Part shown: one piece after another, positions 15,603 to 24,025 of the stretch
How positions within the stretch are numbered: position 1 is the first letter of the stretch
How the letters are laid out: every line of letters begins with the position of its first letter
From: an uncultured Pirellulaceae bacterium
GTDB taxonomy: Bacteria; Planctomycetota; Planctomycetia; Pirellulales; Pirellulaceae
Direction: 5' to 3'
NCBI GenBank assembly: GCA_934255105.1
Contig: CAKQNH010000001.1
Coordinates: 1 to 46,840, forward strand
DNA length: 46,840 nucleotides
Notes under the pieces: model-generated
Databases searched by the model: none
Seen by the model: only the letters and a program-made list of their open reading frames with translations
Told to the model about the DNA's origin: nothing
Position numbers and translations under genes: made by a program

Positions 15603-17162
15603 CTACCCAGCGAGAACCAGCCCGCTGCCCTGCTGAAGTGCGTTCTTAATCAGTTGCGTCAGTTGCTCTGGACTTGATGCTGCCATTGGAACAGACGGTT
15701 CCGCCTGCCCCTGCGGTGTGAGCATCTGCAGGATCCCGCCCACAATCTGCGGATTAAAGATCCTCTTTTCGTCCTCGGTCGGAATCGACACGCCTATAAC
15801 ATCTGCGATATCGCTCGCCTTAATTTCTAGCCCCATGTCCCAGGCTGACTTGTAGGCTTCCATCTTCGACTGAACATCGGGCGCTTCGGTGTCAATCACG
15901 AAGCGCAGATAGGTTGACGCGCTGTGCGGGAAGTTCCATAGCTGGATATGCCGCGTGAAGTCCTCTGTAAGCGTTTCCTCGAGGTTTCGGCTGTCGTATG
16001 ACACAATGTCCGCAAACGTCGCCATGTGAGCATCAGCCACGCCAGAGCCCATGCCAGTGGCTTCGGCTTCGCTGGTTAGCGTCTGCCCCAGGATGTAACG
16101 TTTGATCTTGTGACCAAAAAACTCCTTGATCACTTGCAGTAGGCGGTCGACTCCCTGCAGTCCCGGCTCGATGTGCTCCACCCCGTACTGGTCCTGCTGA
16201 TCGCCCGCGAACACGGGAACCATCACAATTGACCGGCCCCCGCCGATATTCTGCTTGGCGGCGCGCTCCGTGTCGGCTTTGGCGCGGGGATTGTTCGCCG
16301 GATAGCGCCACAGCTCGACCCCAAAGGCCGAGCGATCCAGGTACTCAAGCGCCCTCTGCAGGCATTCGACCATGGCATACCATGTCCAGTAGATGCGCGA
16401 GCGGATTCCCACGCCATGAATGCGGCCGGACGAATAGCTGTCCTCAAACACGCCATCCTCGACCGTGTGCTTGTGGACCACCATCGTCTGGCGCTCCCAT
16501 TCTGCCAGCCAGTAGACCATGCCCTGCTCGGTGTACTCGATCTGCTGGCGATTCAGCCCTAGCGGCCGCGTGTCGATCTGCCCCATGACTCCCAGGCGAA
16601 TACCGACCTGATCGGGCTGATATTGCCCACTGCCATCGTCGTAGCGGAATACCAGCTTGTCGCCGTGGCGTGGCTCCCAGCGGGTGACAGCGATAGCTCG
16701 TTTGCCTGCGATCTCTCGGGAACCGTACTGCATGGCCGTGGCATAGCGGCCGTACCAGACGGCCTCGAGCAGGCATCTTCGCATTTCAAGGAAACGCGGA
16801 GTGCGGCGAATGATCTTCGTCATCGCGGCGCATAGCTCTTTGGCCGACGGCGTATCGTCGTCCTCTGGCTCCAGGTGCCAGTTGAGCAGCGCAGATGCCC
16901 GCTGACGAGCTTCCAGACATTCCATGATCCCACAGTCAACCCGCATCCGTTCGGAGTTCTGGCGCGAGTGTCTGACCGCTTCATCGGCATTCAGATAGGC
17001 ACGGCCAGCAAGTCCGCTTTGCCCAGCTACCGTGAAGATGTGCGGGACGACTTGTTCACCAAAGTTGGCGGGTGCGCCTGCCCAGTTCTTGGCTGGATCG
17101 GCAGCGGCTGCAAAGATCGCCGCGGGCCGCTGGGTAGCGTTGAGAATGTTGGTCTGCGTCAT
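15603..17162 (-). CDS. portal protein, DUF935 / Mu gp29-like
   Basis: A 519-residue protein. The middle-to-C-terminal block IKRYILGQTLTSEAEATGMG followed by VADAHMATFADIVSYDSRNL and EETLTEDFTRHIQLWNFP is the hallmark of DUF935 (Mu gp29) portals. The N-terminal half carries the stem and wing type segments (MECLEARQRASALLNWHLEP). The portal forms the dodecameric ring at the packaging vertex. It is the first gene after a terminator and a late element. The length is usual for the family. Confidence 0.8.
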   Translation of the reverse strand: MTQTNILNATQRPAAIFAAAADPAKNWAGAPANFGEQVVPHIFTVAGQSGLAGRAYLNADEAVRHSRQNSERMRVDCGIMECLEARQRASALLNWHLEPEDDDTPSAKELCAAMTKIIRRTPRFLEMRRCLLEAVWYGRYATAMQYGSREIAGKRAIAVTRWEPRHGDKLVFRYDDGSGQYQPDQVGIRLGVMGQIDTRPLGLNRQQIEYTEQGMVYWLAEWERQTMVVHKHTVEDGVFEDSYSSGRIHGVGIRSRIYWTWYAMVECLQRALEYLDRSAFGVELWRYPANNPRAKADTERAAKQNIGGGRSIVMVPVFAGDQQDQYGVEHIEPGLQGVDRLLQVIKEFFGHKIKRYILGQTLTSEAEATGMGSGVADAHMATFADIVSYDSRNLEETLTEDFTRHIQLWNFPHSASTYLRFVIDTEAPDVQSKMEAYKSAWDMGLEIKASDIADVIGVSIPTEDEKRIFNPQIVGGILQMLTPQGQAEPSVPMAASSPEQLTQLIKNALQQGSGLVLAG

Positions 17163-17224
17163 TCGGAAAAACTCTCTAGGAGGCTTGGAGCGTTGCCCAG
17201 AGTGTTACCCAATCGGGCAGATGT

Positions 17225-17237
17225 GGGAATTCCGGTT
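17225..17237 (-). promoter_or_regulatory. late control element, divergent copy
   Basis: Minus strand AACCGGAATTCCC followed by ACAT, between the terminator and the portal start about 63 bases downstream. It shares AACCGGAATT with the 17991 copy, but the TTGCCC part is TTCCCA, so it is the weakest of the five. Confidence 0.3.
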
Positions 17238-17246
17238 TGCTCAGCC

Positions 17247-17279
17247 AATAAAAAACGACCCGCCGCAAGACGAGTCGTT
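17247..17279 (-). terminator. Rho-independent terminator after the 17324-17908 gene
   Basis: On the minus strand AACGACTCG and CGGGTCGTT form a 9-bp stem (one T-G pair) with an 8-base loop. TTTTTTATT follows. It lies 45 bases after the stop of the 17324-17908 gene and before the portal gene, so it divides the late operon. Confidence 0.8.
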
Positions 17280-17323
17280 CCATCGGGATCAGCCGTGGTA
17301 GGTCGGTTCCCGATTATTGCTTC

Positions 17324-17908
17324 TTAGACCTTCACCGCCGCTTTCACCCGAGGCAGGCTATAAGCCACCGTAACGCGAGTTTTCCCAGTCGCCCCGGTTG
17401 CTCCTACCGTGGTCACAATCGCGGAGACAACCCGCGCAGTAGCCGAGTATCGCGGCGAAACCTGGCTGTTGGCGATGTAGGCTCCCGCTTTTCCGCCAGC
17501 CAGAGCAAACGACAAGGATTCACCGGCCAGAAGGTCAGTCGCCTTCAGGTTGACGCCTGTGTAAAAACCGTCGTCATCGGTCGCATCGCCGACCTTGAGC
17601 GTTGCCGAGGTTGTTGCCGCCCAGAGGGCAACGCCATTGACGATAACATCATGCAGGGTTGCGCCGGCAGGCAGTGAAACGCTGCCCGTGTAGACTCCAG
17701 CCCCATCGGTCTCGACAAGTTCGATTTCTTCGCAAACGATACCGCTTGCCAGTCGCCAGCCGCGCCCTGCTGCACTTGCGGTATCATCCCACACAAGCCA
17801 CTGGCCCAGGGTTGTATCAAAGAAAAACTGGCCTTCTGGGGCGTCCTTAGGGCGTTCTGCCGTTGTTCCTGCTACTGGACAACCCTCAAAACCTAGTGCG
17901 CGTGCCAT
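17324..17908 (-). CDS. virion structural protein, beta-rich, hypothetical
   Basis: A 194-residue protein. The N-terminal 50 residues (GQFFFDTTLGQWLVWDDTAS) resemble short Trp-containing strands found in phage fibre or decoration proteins. Two Thr/Ala/Val-rich beta segments follow (GVYTGSVSLPAGATLHDVIV, then GKTRVTVAYSLPRVK). No membrane segment. It has its own upstream element and a strong terminator, so it is an independent and probably abundant product. It could be a second decoration protein. Confidence 0.5.
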   Translation of the reverse strand: MARALGFEGCPVAGTTAERPKDAPEGQFFFDTTLGQWLVWDDTASAAGRGWRLASGIVCEEIELVETDGAGVYTGSVSLPAGATLHDVIVNGVALWAATTSATLKVGDATDDDGFYTGVNLKATDLLAGESLSFALAGGKAGAYIANSQVSPRYSATARVVSAIVTTVGATGATGKTRVTVAYSLPRVKAAVKV

Positions 17909-17990
17909 CTGGGAACCTCTGCTTGTGTGCTAGTGTGACTTGATCAACCGATTCGGTGAGAGTGGATAAGTTTGCTCAGTCGGTGGTTAT

Positions 17991-18005
17991 AGGGCAATTC
18001 CGGTT
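17991..18005 (-). promoter_or_regulatory. late control element copy 2
   Basis: Minus strand AACCGGAATTGCCCT followed by ATAACC, immediately after the stop of the J-domain gene and 83 bases before the ATG of the 17324-17908 gene. It shares ATAACC downstream with the 8821 copy. Confidence 0.45.
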
Positions 18006-18652
18006 TACCCCGCGATGTAGTCTCTCCACGCCCCGGTTCTGTAAATGTCATTAGCCCACGCCGTAGATGCCAGCGGGCTTCTGTTGCTTGGCATTGAGAT
18101 TCCATTGAGAAACGCCAGTATTTGATCTCCGGTCTCGATGTCTTTTTCAGCCGCCTCTAACTGCTGCTGGAGGCTTGCAATGCGACCCTCGATAGCACCC
18201 TGGATTAGCTCGTAGGCTTCGACGTTTTTCGTTTCTGCGTTGTGCTCGACGAACTTTTCAAGCTTCTGGCTGAGGGTCTTTATCGCCCGCTGGGCATTCG
18301 CTTTTTGCGATCTGTGATTCTGCCGCTGCTCGTCAATCTGGTCTTTCATCCAGCCAACCGGATCACCCGCACTGCCTTCGAAGGCTTGGACCGCAAGTTG
18401 CGCAATAGTCGCCGAGATTATGTTAAACCGCCCATTGTCATAACTGCCCGTCTCGTCGTACTTCTTGCGACTCTCGGGGTCGCCAAGAATCTCATAGGCT
18501 AAGGCCAGATCGCGGAAGGCCATCGCATCGCCACCATGGTCTGGGTGGTGCCTTGCGGCCATCTTGAGGTAGGCTTTTTTAATGTCTGCTGCGCTCGCTG
18601 TTTTGCCCACGCCTAGAACTGCATAAAGATCAAGTTGCACGTTTCTGCCCAT
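18005..18652 (-). CDS. J-domain (DnaJ-like) co-chaperone protein
   Basis: A 215-residue protein. Residues about 5-70 form a J domain: LDLYAVLGVGKTASAADIKK, the invariant His-Pro-Asp at 36-38 (ARHHPDHGGD), then FRDLALAYEILGDPESRKKY. The rest is helical with a probable coiled coil (about 115-195) and has no Gly/Phe or zinc-finger region, so it is not a full DnaJ. J domains stimulate host DnaK. Lying among terminase and portal genes, it may bring DnaK to head assembly or packaging. Confidence 0.8.
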   Translation of the reverse strand: MGRNVQLDLYAVLGVGKTASAADIKKAYLKMAARHHPDHGGDAMAFRDLALAYEILGDPESRKKYDETGSYDNGRFNIISATIAQLAVQAFEGSAGDPVGWMKDQIDEQRQNHRSQKANAQRAIKTLSQKLEKFVEHNAETKNVEAYELIQGAIEGRIASLQQQLEAAEKDIETGDQILAFLNGISMPSNRSPLASTAWANDIYRTGAWRDYIAG

Positions 18653-18664
18653 GTTGTGAGAAAG

Positions 18665-18802
18665 TTAGTAGCACCCAAACAAATGTAAGATCCACCAGAC
18701 CAGAGCCAGGAACGTAGCGATCGCCATCGGCCATGCCAATGAATCTGTTGGCTCGATCTCTTCTTCCCAGTGGTCGGGAGGTGGCGGGGGAGTGCTTAGC
18801 AC
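18665..18802 (-). CDS. 45-residue single-pass membrane protein
   Basis: A GTG at 18802 lies eight bases after GGAAGG and six bases after the stop of the KTSC gene. The frame reads VLSTPPPPPDHWEEEIEP, then a hydrophobic segment AWPMAIATFLALVWWILHLF, and ends GCY. It has the layout of a short N-terminal Pro-rich tail plus one transmembrane helix. It fills an otherwise empty 155-base gap. Function unknown; a lysis or envelope role is possible. Confidence 0.5.
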   Translation of the reverse strand: MLSTPPPPPDHWEEEIEPTDSLAWPMAIATFLALVWWILHLFGCY

Positions 18803-18807
18803 TTCTT

Positions 18808-19686
18808 CTACCTTCCGTTTTTCGGTGTGCCCCGATTCGGCAAAGCCCGTTTCGGAAGCGCTGCATAGTTTCTAGGGGGCAACTGCTGACGCGCCAACTG
18901 CCCTTTGAGGTTACGTGGACCTACGCCGATGTTCGCGGGCATCCGAGCCTTAAACCCCTTCGCGGTCGCCTTGCGCGGCACATAGTCCCCGCCGCTCTGG
19001 ATCAAGCGGTAGGTGTGCTGGTGTTCGAACACCGAATGCCTAACCCGGCAGAAGTCCCATACAGCCCCGCCGGCTGAGCTGGCTGCCATGGCTTCGAACG
19101 CCTTGAACTTGGCAACGGGAAAATCATAGTAGCCATACGTCGGACCTGGACCGCTGCGAGATCCATCGCCGCCGAACGACCTTGGAACCCAATTCAGGAA
19201 CGTAACGTACAGAATGCCCATCGTGGGCGATTCGTGCTGGTATCCGTAGCTGTAGACGTTCGACGACTCGACTAGCCGCATCGAGGATTTCATTTCCTCC
19301 CATTCTGGCTTGTCGTAGCTCGCATCGCGGCCAAGTAGCTGGATGTCGTCGAACTCGTCACCCGTTGGCGCGTGGCCTGTCGGCGGAATGCGAGGCGGCT
19401 GAATGGCCTCCGGCTGCGCTGATCTGCTCGAAGGCGGCATGCCAGGAAGCGAAGGCCGGATGATCGGCGGGGCCCCTGTGCGGCGGTCTCGGGCCATGCG
19501 TGGATCAATGGGCGGCGCACCTGGGCGAAGATCCCGAGACGCCCGCGGGTCGATCGGTGGCGCGCCGCTGCGCAGGTCGGTAAAGCTCCTAGGGTCGATA
19601 GGCGGCAAGTGACCGCCTGCCGTCCCCTGGATTCTGCGGCGCAGGTAGCCGCTGATCGCTTGAGCTAGACCGGTTAAACGCGACAT
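18808..19686 (-). CDS. KTSC-domain protein with tandem PPIDPR repeats
   Basis: A 292-residue protein. Residues about 27-75 contain four near-repeats of GAPPIDPR(A)SRDLRP. About 133-235 match the KTSC fold: MRLVESSNVYSYGY, GILYVTFLN, YGYYDFPVAKFKAFEAMAAS, then FCRVRHSVF. The expected S-I--VGYD, YRY-DVP and short C-terminal strand are recognisable, with an insertion before the Y-Y-FP strand. KTSC domains are small and of unknown function, sometimes fused to phage or lysyl-tRNA-synthetase-related proteins. It lies between terminase and portal genes. Confidence 0.6.
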   Translation of the reverse strand: MSRLTGLAQAISGYLRRRIQGTAGGHLPPIDPRSFTDLRSGAPPIDPRASRDLRPGAPPIDPRMARDRRTGAPPIIRPSLPGMPPSSRSAQPEAIQPPRIPPTGHAPTGDEFDDIQLLGRDASYDKPEWEEMKSSMRLVESSNVYSYGYQHESPTMGILYVTFLNWVPRSFGGDGSRSGPGPTYGYYDFPVAKFKAFEAMAASSAGGAVWDFCRVRHSVFEHQHTYRLIQSGGDYVPRKATAKGFKARMPANIGVGPRNLKGQLARQQLPPRNYAALPKRALPNRGTPKNGR

Positions 19687-19688
19687 GG

Positions 19689-20186
19689 CTACTCAGCGCG
19701 AAGCTGTTCCTTGACGGCGGTAACTTGGCCCGACTGGACAACTACGCCCTTTTCGCGGAGGGCTTCGATCACCGATCTGTTGGTAACGTCCAGGCCGTGC
19801 TCGAGCAGGTATTCGCCAATCTGGTCGGCTTCGGACAGCGCGGCCTTTTCGTCGGTTTCGTCGGTTTCCGCGTCACCCTGCTCTCCTGACACTTCATCGA
19901 CCACTACGTCTGTTGCGTCCACGCCCTGCAGGCCGCTAGGATCGTCAGCGTTGACCGCGTGCGACTCATCCGAGGCGTGAAGATCGGCGAAGTCCATGAT
20001 CTGCGCATGCGACTCATCCAAGACATGCTCGACTCCGTAGCCTTCCAGGTCGGTCATCAGGTACCGCTTTGGCTCCGTATCGGGCCAAGCGACTGCGGCA
20101 ACTGGGTTTCCGGTGTGCGTCTGGACGAACCCGACACCGACAACGCCGTCTAGTGTTCGTCTGAATAGTTCGTGGCTTGATTCCAT
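19689..20186 (-). CDS. acidic hypothetical protein, terminase operon
   Basis: A 165-residue protein from the ATG at 20186, chosen because GGGAGGATTTACC precedes it. An upstream ATG at 20201 lacks a site. The centre (about 70-125) is very acidic and probably disordered (DVVVDEVSGEQGDAETDETD). The last 40 residues look like a small winged or SAP-like helical domain (VTNRSVIEALREKGVVVQSG). Its start lies inside the 3' end of the terminase gene (37-base overlap). It may be a head-assembly cofactor. Not a recognised family. Confidence 0.5.
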   Translation of the reverse strand: MESSHELFRRTLDGVVGVGFVQTHTGNPVAAVAWPDTEPKRYLMTDLEGYGVEHVLDESHAQIMDFADLHASDESHAVNADDPSGLQGVDATDVVVDEVSGEQGDAETDETDEKAALSEADQIGEYLLEHGLDVTNRSVIEALREKGVVVQSGQVTAVKEQLRAE

Positions 20187-21586
20187 GGTAAATCCTCCCA
20201 TCGTGAAATTGAATTGCCCTCAGAGTGTGCCGCAGTATGCCCGTAGCGTGACTGTGGAGCAACTTCGGTTGTCCGCGTGGCTGTGATGTCGCCGTAGCTG
20301 GGAGCGATGCGCTGCAGCACGTTGTAGGCCCCGCTAGAGGCGTCCACTTGGTCAGCGTAGGCGTACTGAGGAAACATTCCTAGCTCGTCGCAGTAGTCGG
20401 AATTCCAAGGTGCATCGACTAAACGCACGTTTCCGGCCTCAGCCTGCGCTGCAAACGGGATAGCCCGACGAACCTTTGCCTCACCCGGTATCCTGACGTT
20501 TCCGCTGGTCTTCCACTGGCCACCAGAGACAACATCCCGGTAGACGGGGAACTCGGACAGCATCACGATCAACTGGTCGATAACCGTCTTTCCGTCCCCA
20601 GCCCCCTCCTGCTCGATGTACGTCAACACAGAGCCACCGTATTTGATCGCGTCTTTCTTGGCTGTCATCAGCATGATTTGATTGCGAGGGTGAGCCGACC
20701 ACTGGCCGCGCACGATGTCTTCGATGTAGTAAATTCCCTTCGGGTCGCGGGCCATCAGCAGGCCGACCGTATAACACCCGCCATCGGCTGTGGCAGCCCG
20801 GTCCCAGTAGCGAACCCGGGTCGCTTCGATCGGGGCAATATCCACGACGTTACTAAGCCACTCACGCTTGAAGATCAGGCCGCTGATCTCGATGAAGTCC
20901 CCCTCAAGCTCTTGCAGCGCCAGCGTCGACGAGTAATTCTGACCGATCCGGCCAACGTATTCAGGCGGCGCAAACGGGTTTTCTCTGGTCGCGCAACGAA
21001 CCAGGAACGTATCGGGCTTGGCGACAAACGGCTTGCCCTTGAATACCTCTACGCCGTCATCGGTGAAACTGTCCGCTTCCTGGTAGAAACTCTCAAAGGT
21101 CCAGTGCTTGAACCCGCGCGGGGTGAATGTCGCTAGCACCGGTCCCATCTTGCCGCGGAAACGACAGCAGGCAATGGCAACGTCGAAAGCATCCTTGTGA
21201 ATGATGCTGGCCTCATCGAACCAGATCCCCGCTTTGTTCGGTCCCCGCAACTTGTCGGGAACCTCAGCGCCTTTGAACACCAATTCCGCTTCGCCGCCCC
21301 AGCGAGTCTTGAACCACACGCGGGGAGTGGGTGATAGGACGTGGTTGAGGTACTGGCCAGAGAACCGGACAGTCTCAAGAAATGTCGGGAGCGTTGTTTC
21401 CCGAATCATGTTATTGTCGGGACTGATCGCCATCCATGGCTGGCCAGGAGTGGCCGTCTGCGCGATGTGGATAGATCCAATCTTGGACTTGCCCGCGCCC
21501 CGTCCAGCCACAAACCCGGTCATCCAGGCCGTGGACTGCCGAAACTTCTGCTGCGGCTTGGATATTGGGATAGGGCGAATCTTCAC
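20150..21586 (-). CDS. terminase large subunit
   Basis: A 478-residue protein with all expected motifs: Walker A GRGAGKS (28-34), Walker B with DE (IWFDEAS, 121-127), coupling motif FTPRG (154-158), and a C-terminal RNase H-like nuclease starting at RVRYWDRA (Asp262) with later acidic residues near YIEQEGAGDG and the FPQYAYADQVDASSGAYN block. It drives ATP-dependent packaging and cuts the concatemer. It directly follows the small terminase gene. The length is normal. The C-terminal 50 residues are variable. Confidence 0.9.
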   Translation of the reverse strand: MKIRPIPISKPQQKFRQSTAWMTGFVAGRGAGKSKIGSIHIAQTATPGQPWMAISPDNNMIRETTLPTFLETVRFSGQYLNHVLSPTPRVWFKTRWGGEAELVFKGAEVPDKLRGPNKAGIWFDEASIIHKDAFDVAIACCRFRGKMGPVLATFTPRGFKHWTFESFYQEADSFTDDGVEVFKGKPFVAKPDTFLVRCATRENPFAPPEYVGRIGQNYSSTLALQELEGDFIEISGLIFKREWLSNVVDIAPIEATRVRYWDRAATADGGCYTVGLLMARDPKGIYYIEDIVRGQWSAHPRNQIMLMTAKKDAIKYGGSVLTYIEQEGAGDGKTVIDQLIVMLSEFPVYRDVVSGGQWKTSGNVRIPGEAKVRRAIPFAAQAEAGNVRLVDAPWNSDYCDELGMFPQYAYADQVDASSGAYNVLQRIAPSYGDITATRTTEVAPQSRYGHTAAHSEGNSISRWEDLPWNQATNYSDEH

Positions 21587-21595
21587 GGACTGCCC

Positions 21596-22165
21596 TTAAT
21601 TCACAGAAGGCTGCGTCAGCGTCTCGTAATCCCGGTAGTTCATGATTGCTGCCACTTCTTCTGGATTCTCAACCACAACTTCAACCAGCATTCCGACCAT
21701 AGCGCCCGTTTCCTCGGTCGCATACTCGCCAATCTTCAGCAGCCTGCAGCGCTTGTCGACGCACTTCAGGGCGAGTTCCAGATAGCGAGCCTCCGCCGTC
21801 TGCCCCTTGGTTTTCTTTGACCGCTTGGCAATCTTCTTGTCGGCGCCGCGCTCAATGGTTAGCTCGGTCGCGTCCTGCTTGGATAGCTCCCACTGTTCCC
21901 ACAGCTCGGACTCCATACGGTCGATCTTCGCGACCTCCTCAGCGATCAGGGACTCAGCCGCTTGATCGTTCCGCTTTCGCCATATCTTTCGTGCTACGCG
22001 CAGGTCATGGTAGATAGCCTGCCGGGGAACGCCCCGGAGCTTCGAGATGTCCAGGACGCTTTTACCCTTCAGGTACAGCTTGACCACTGCCTCGATGCGC
22101 TCCCGACGCTGATCCGCCGCGAGCACTTCTTTAGGTCCGCCGATTCTCGTACGCTGCTTGCCCAT
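21596..22165 (-). CDS. terminase small subunit, HTH-containing
   Basis: A 189-residue basic protein. About 22-62 is an HTH of terminase small-subunit type (VVKLYLKGKSVLDISKLRGV, then PRQAIYHDLRVARKIW). The middle is coiled coil and the C-terminus (MVGMLVEVVVENPEEVAAIM) would be the oligomer or TerL-binding part. It recognises the packaging site. It is immediately upstream of TerL. Confidence 0.75.
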   Translation of the reverse strand: MGKQRTRIGGPKEVLAADQRRERIEAVVKLYLKGKSVLDISKLRGVPRQAIYHDLRVARKIWRKRNDQAAESLIAEEVAKIDRMESELWEQWELSKQDATELTIERGADKKIAKRSKKTKGQTAEARYLELALKCVDKRCRLLKIGEYATEETGAMVGMLVEVVVENPEEVAAIMNYRDYETLTQPSVN

Positions 22166-22174
22166 GATCTAGCG

Positions 22175-23062
22175 CTATTTCCCTGCCTTGCTGGCTCGGC
22201 CCTTGGCAGACGCCGCCGCGACGTCGCGCTCGATCTGCTCTTGCTCGGCCATGCGCTCCTGGTGCGCTACGGCTTCATTGGCCGGCATGATGAAGCGGTC
22301 TTCGAACTCGACCAAGCCGCGCTCGGCAGCATGGAAATCCACCTCATCGTCGCTCAGGTGGTGCAGGCGCATGATCTGAGCCTTGGGCGCCCGTGCGGCA
22401 AACAGTTCGTCCAGGCTAGGCACGTTGCCCGGCGCAGGTGGCTGCTGTGACTCAGCCTGCATGTGGGCGAACATCTTGGCGCGTGGCTGTCGCCCCTGCC
22501 AGTTCTGATCGACCTCACGCTGAATTGCACGATAGGCAGGATGCTGCCACGTCTCGGGCTTGTAGTGTGTGCCGGGTTCCTCGGTCTCCTCAAACACCTT
22601 TTGCGTGTCAGCCGAACCGTCCTCGAGCTTCCAGCCGTAGATAATCGCGATCTGGTTGGGCGAAACGCGCCGGGCGATTAGCTGCGCTATGGGCTCGGGC
22701 CGGGGGAGATTCTCCGCGGCAAGCTGCTTTTGGAGCCGCTCAAGGTTATTCCGCAAGTCGACCGATCCGCCGGGAGGTGCGGTCTGCAATTGCATCGAGG
22801 CGTCTTGGATCCACTGCAGGTAAGAATCGGCGATGTCGTCAAAGCACATCACGATAGCGCGGGCCTTTTCTTCGACCTCGTGTCCCTGATCTGCCATCGC
22901 ATCGCAGTGGTCGCGGATCGACTTGTCCAGTTCCTCGCTGATGCCCTTGAAGATTGCCCCAGACCAATGGACGTTTGGCCCTTCTTGGCTGAACCACGCA
23001 CGGTACGCTGCAACCAACCCCTTGGCTGCGTTGATTGCGTCAATCGACTTAATTTTTGACAT
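22175..23062 (-). CDS. hypothetical helical protein upstream of terminase
   Basis: A 295-residue protein from the ATG at 23062, which has AGGGGCAAAGA before it. A longer frame from 23161 would run into the upstream element and is disfavoured. It is mainly helical, Gln- and Ala-rich and charged (ERLQKLAEE-like heptads), with a central conserved-looking IAQLIARRVSPNQIAIIYGW and a C-terminal EQEQIERDVAAASAKGRASK. IARRVSPNQIAIIYGW suggests a small DNA-binding or helix-loop-helix motif. It may be a packaging accessory. Confidence 0.5.
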   Translation of the reverse strand: MSKIKSIDAINAAKGLVAAYRAWFSQEGPNVHWSGAIFKGISEELDKSIRDHCDAMADQGHEVEEKARAIVMCFDDIADSYLQWIQDASMQLQTAPPGGSVDLRNNLERLQKQLAAENLPRPEPIAQLIARRVSPNQIAIIYGWKLEDGSADTQKVFEETEEPGTHYKPETWQHPAYRAIQREVDQNWQGRQPRAKMFAHMQAESQQPPAPGNVPSLDELFAARAPKAQIMRLHHLSDDEVDFHAAERGLVEFEDRFIMPANEAVAHQERMAEQEQIERDVAAASAKGRASKAGK

Positions 23063-23117
23063 TCTTTGCCCCTGAAAAGTGATGAAACTCCCCAGAGGAT
23101 TAGTCAATTCCAAGGAT

Positions 23118-23132
23118 GGGGCAAGAGCGGTT
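23118..23132 (-). promoter_or_regulatory. late control element copy 3
   Basis: Minus strand AACCGCTCTTGCCCC followed by ATCC. It lies directly after the stop of the 23139-23564 gene and 56 bases before the ATG of the pre-terminase gene. Confidence 0.45.
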
Positions 23133-23138
23133 GGGAGC

Positions 23139-23564
23139 CTACGCCATGCCTGCCTGAACAACCTTCGTCGTTGCGATCAGACCGGCCACAATCGGATTGC
23201 CACTGGCTAGCGCCGTCAGGCTCGCTTCACCGAACGCCATCAGTCCCTTGCCGATCACGCCGGCAAACGGCTTGATGCGAGCCAGCAGAGCTTCTGCTGT
23301 CTCCATGGCCGTTGGCTCCTGCTGCTGAGCGATCGGAAGATTAGCCAAAGCCTGCAGCGGCTGAATGACCTGCTCCTCGAATTCTTCGCGATGGGTCTCG
23401 GGCAGCTCCTTCAGCGACTCCTTCACCGCGGCGAACACAGCCGGCACCGTTGCTTCACGATCGCCGAAGTTCTGAGTAATCGACTGGCTATTGCCGTCGC
23501 CGATCTGCAGTCCGCCGATGGTGCCGCCACCGATGTTGATGTTGTTGGTTTTGCCTTCGCTCAT
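23139..23564 (-). CDS. small protein with N-terminal IGDGN (RHIM-like) motif and hydrophobic C-terminus
   Basis: A 141-residue protein. Residues 7-30 are Gly/Ile/Asn-rich (NNINIGGGTIGGLQIGDGNS). Q20-I-G-x-x-N25 fits the Q-(I/V/L)-G-x-x-N core of RHIM and of bacterial amyloid signalling motifs. A helical middle follows, then a hydrophobic Gly/Ala-rich end (GVIGKGLMAFGEASLTALAS, then PIVAGLIATTKVVQAG) that could insert in a membrane. Its ATG overlaps the stop of the next gene upstream, whose C-terminus has the same motif. Function unknown; a paired membrane-active system is suggested. Confidence 0.5.
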   Translation of the reverse strand: MSEGKTNNINIGGGTIGGLQIGDGNSQSITQNFGDREATVPAVFAAVKESLKELPETHREEFEEQVIQPLQALANLPIAQQQEPTAMETAEALLARIKPFAGVIGKGLMAFGEASLTALASGNPIVAGLIATTKVVQAGMA

Positions 23565-24025
23565 TTTTGTTGGTTCCCGTCTCCAATTTGAGTACCTGTT
23601 GCGCCGCCGTTAATGTGGACGCTCTGGCCGTTGCTCGATTTTCCAAACTGCAGCGCCATCCACTCCCGATTCTCTTTGATCTCTCCGCCTAGTCGTCGCT
23701 CTACGTCGATAACCAGACGGGATACTTCGCCGATCATGTGCCGCAGGTCGTCGCGTGCGTCTCGGCTGTTTTGATGGCTGGTCGCTATTCGCTCGCAAAT
23801 GTCATGCAGCGTATGACCAATTTCTCGCATGGTCGCGGCGACCTCTTGGCCGTTAGCGACCGCTTGTTTCTCGATGCGGCTAGATTGCATAACGCGCACT
23901 AGTAGCAATGCGACACCACCGATAGCCCCCAGCAGAATCACTGTGGCCACAATCGTAGCCACGATCTGCCAGACTTCAGCCATGAGGTAAGTGCTCCATT
24001 CGTCTGCACTCTCGGATCGAGTCAC
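23561..24025 (-). CDS. single-pass membrane protein with C-terminal IGDGN (RHIM-like) motif
   Basis: A 154-residue protein from the GTG at 24025 (GTGA overlap with the next gene). An ATG at 23983 would give 140 residues starting right at the membrane helix. A transmembrane segment (WQIVATIVATVILLGAIGGV) is followed by a long charged coiled coil, then the last 20 residues SVHINGGATGTQIGDGNQQK. The terminal TQIGDGN repeats the motif near the N-terminus of the 23139 product. It may be a membrane anchor, spanin- or holin-like, signalling to its partner. Confidence 0.5.
   Translation of the reverse strand: MTRSESADEWSTYLMAEVWQIVATIVATVILLGAIGGVALLLVRVMQSSRIEKQAVANGQEVAATMREIGHTLHDICERIATSHQNSRDARDDLRHMIGEVSRLVIDVERRLGGEIKENREWMALQFGKSSNGQSVHINGGATGTQIGDGNQQK

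Noticed and set aside
20259..20274. GGAGCAACTTCGGTTG as a sixth late element
   Set aside because: Lies inside the terminase coding region, matches loosely, and no new gene block starts after it.
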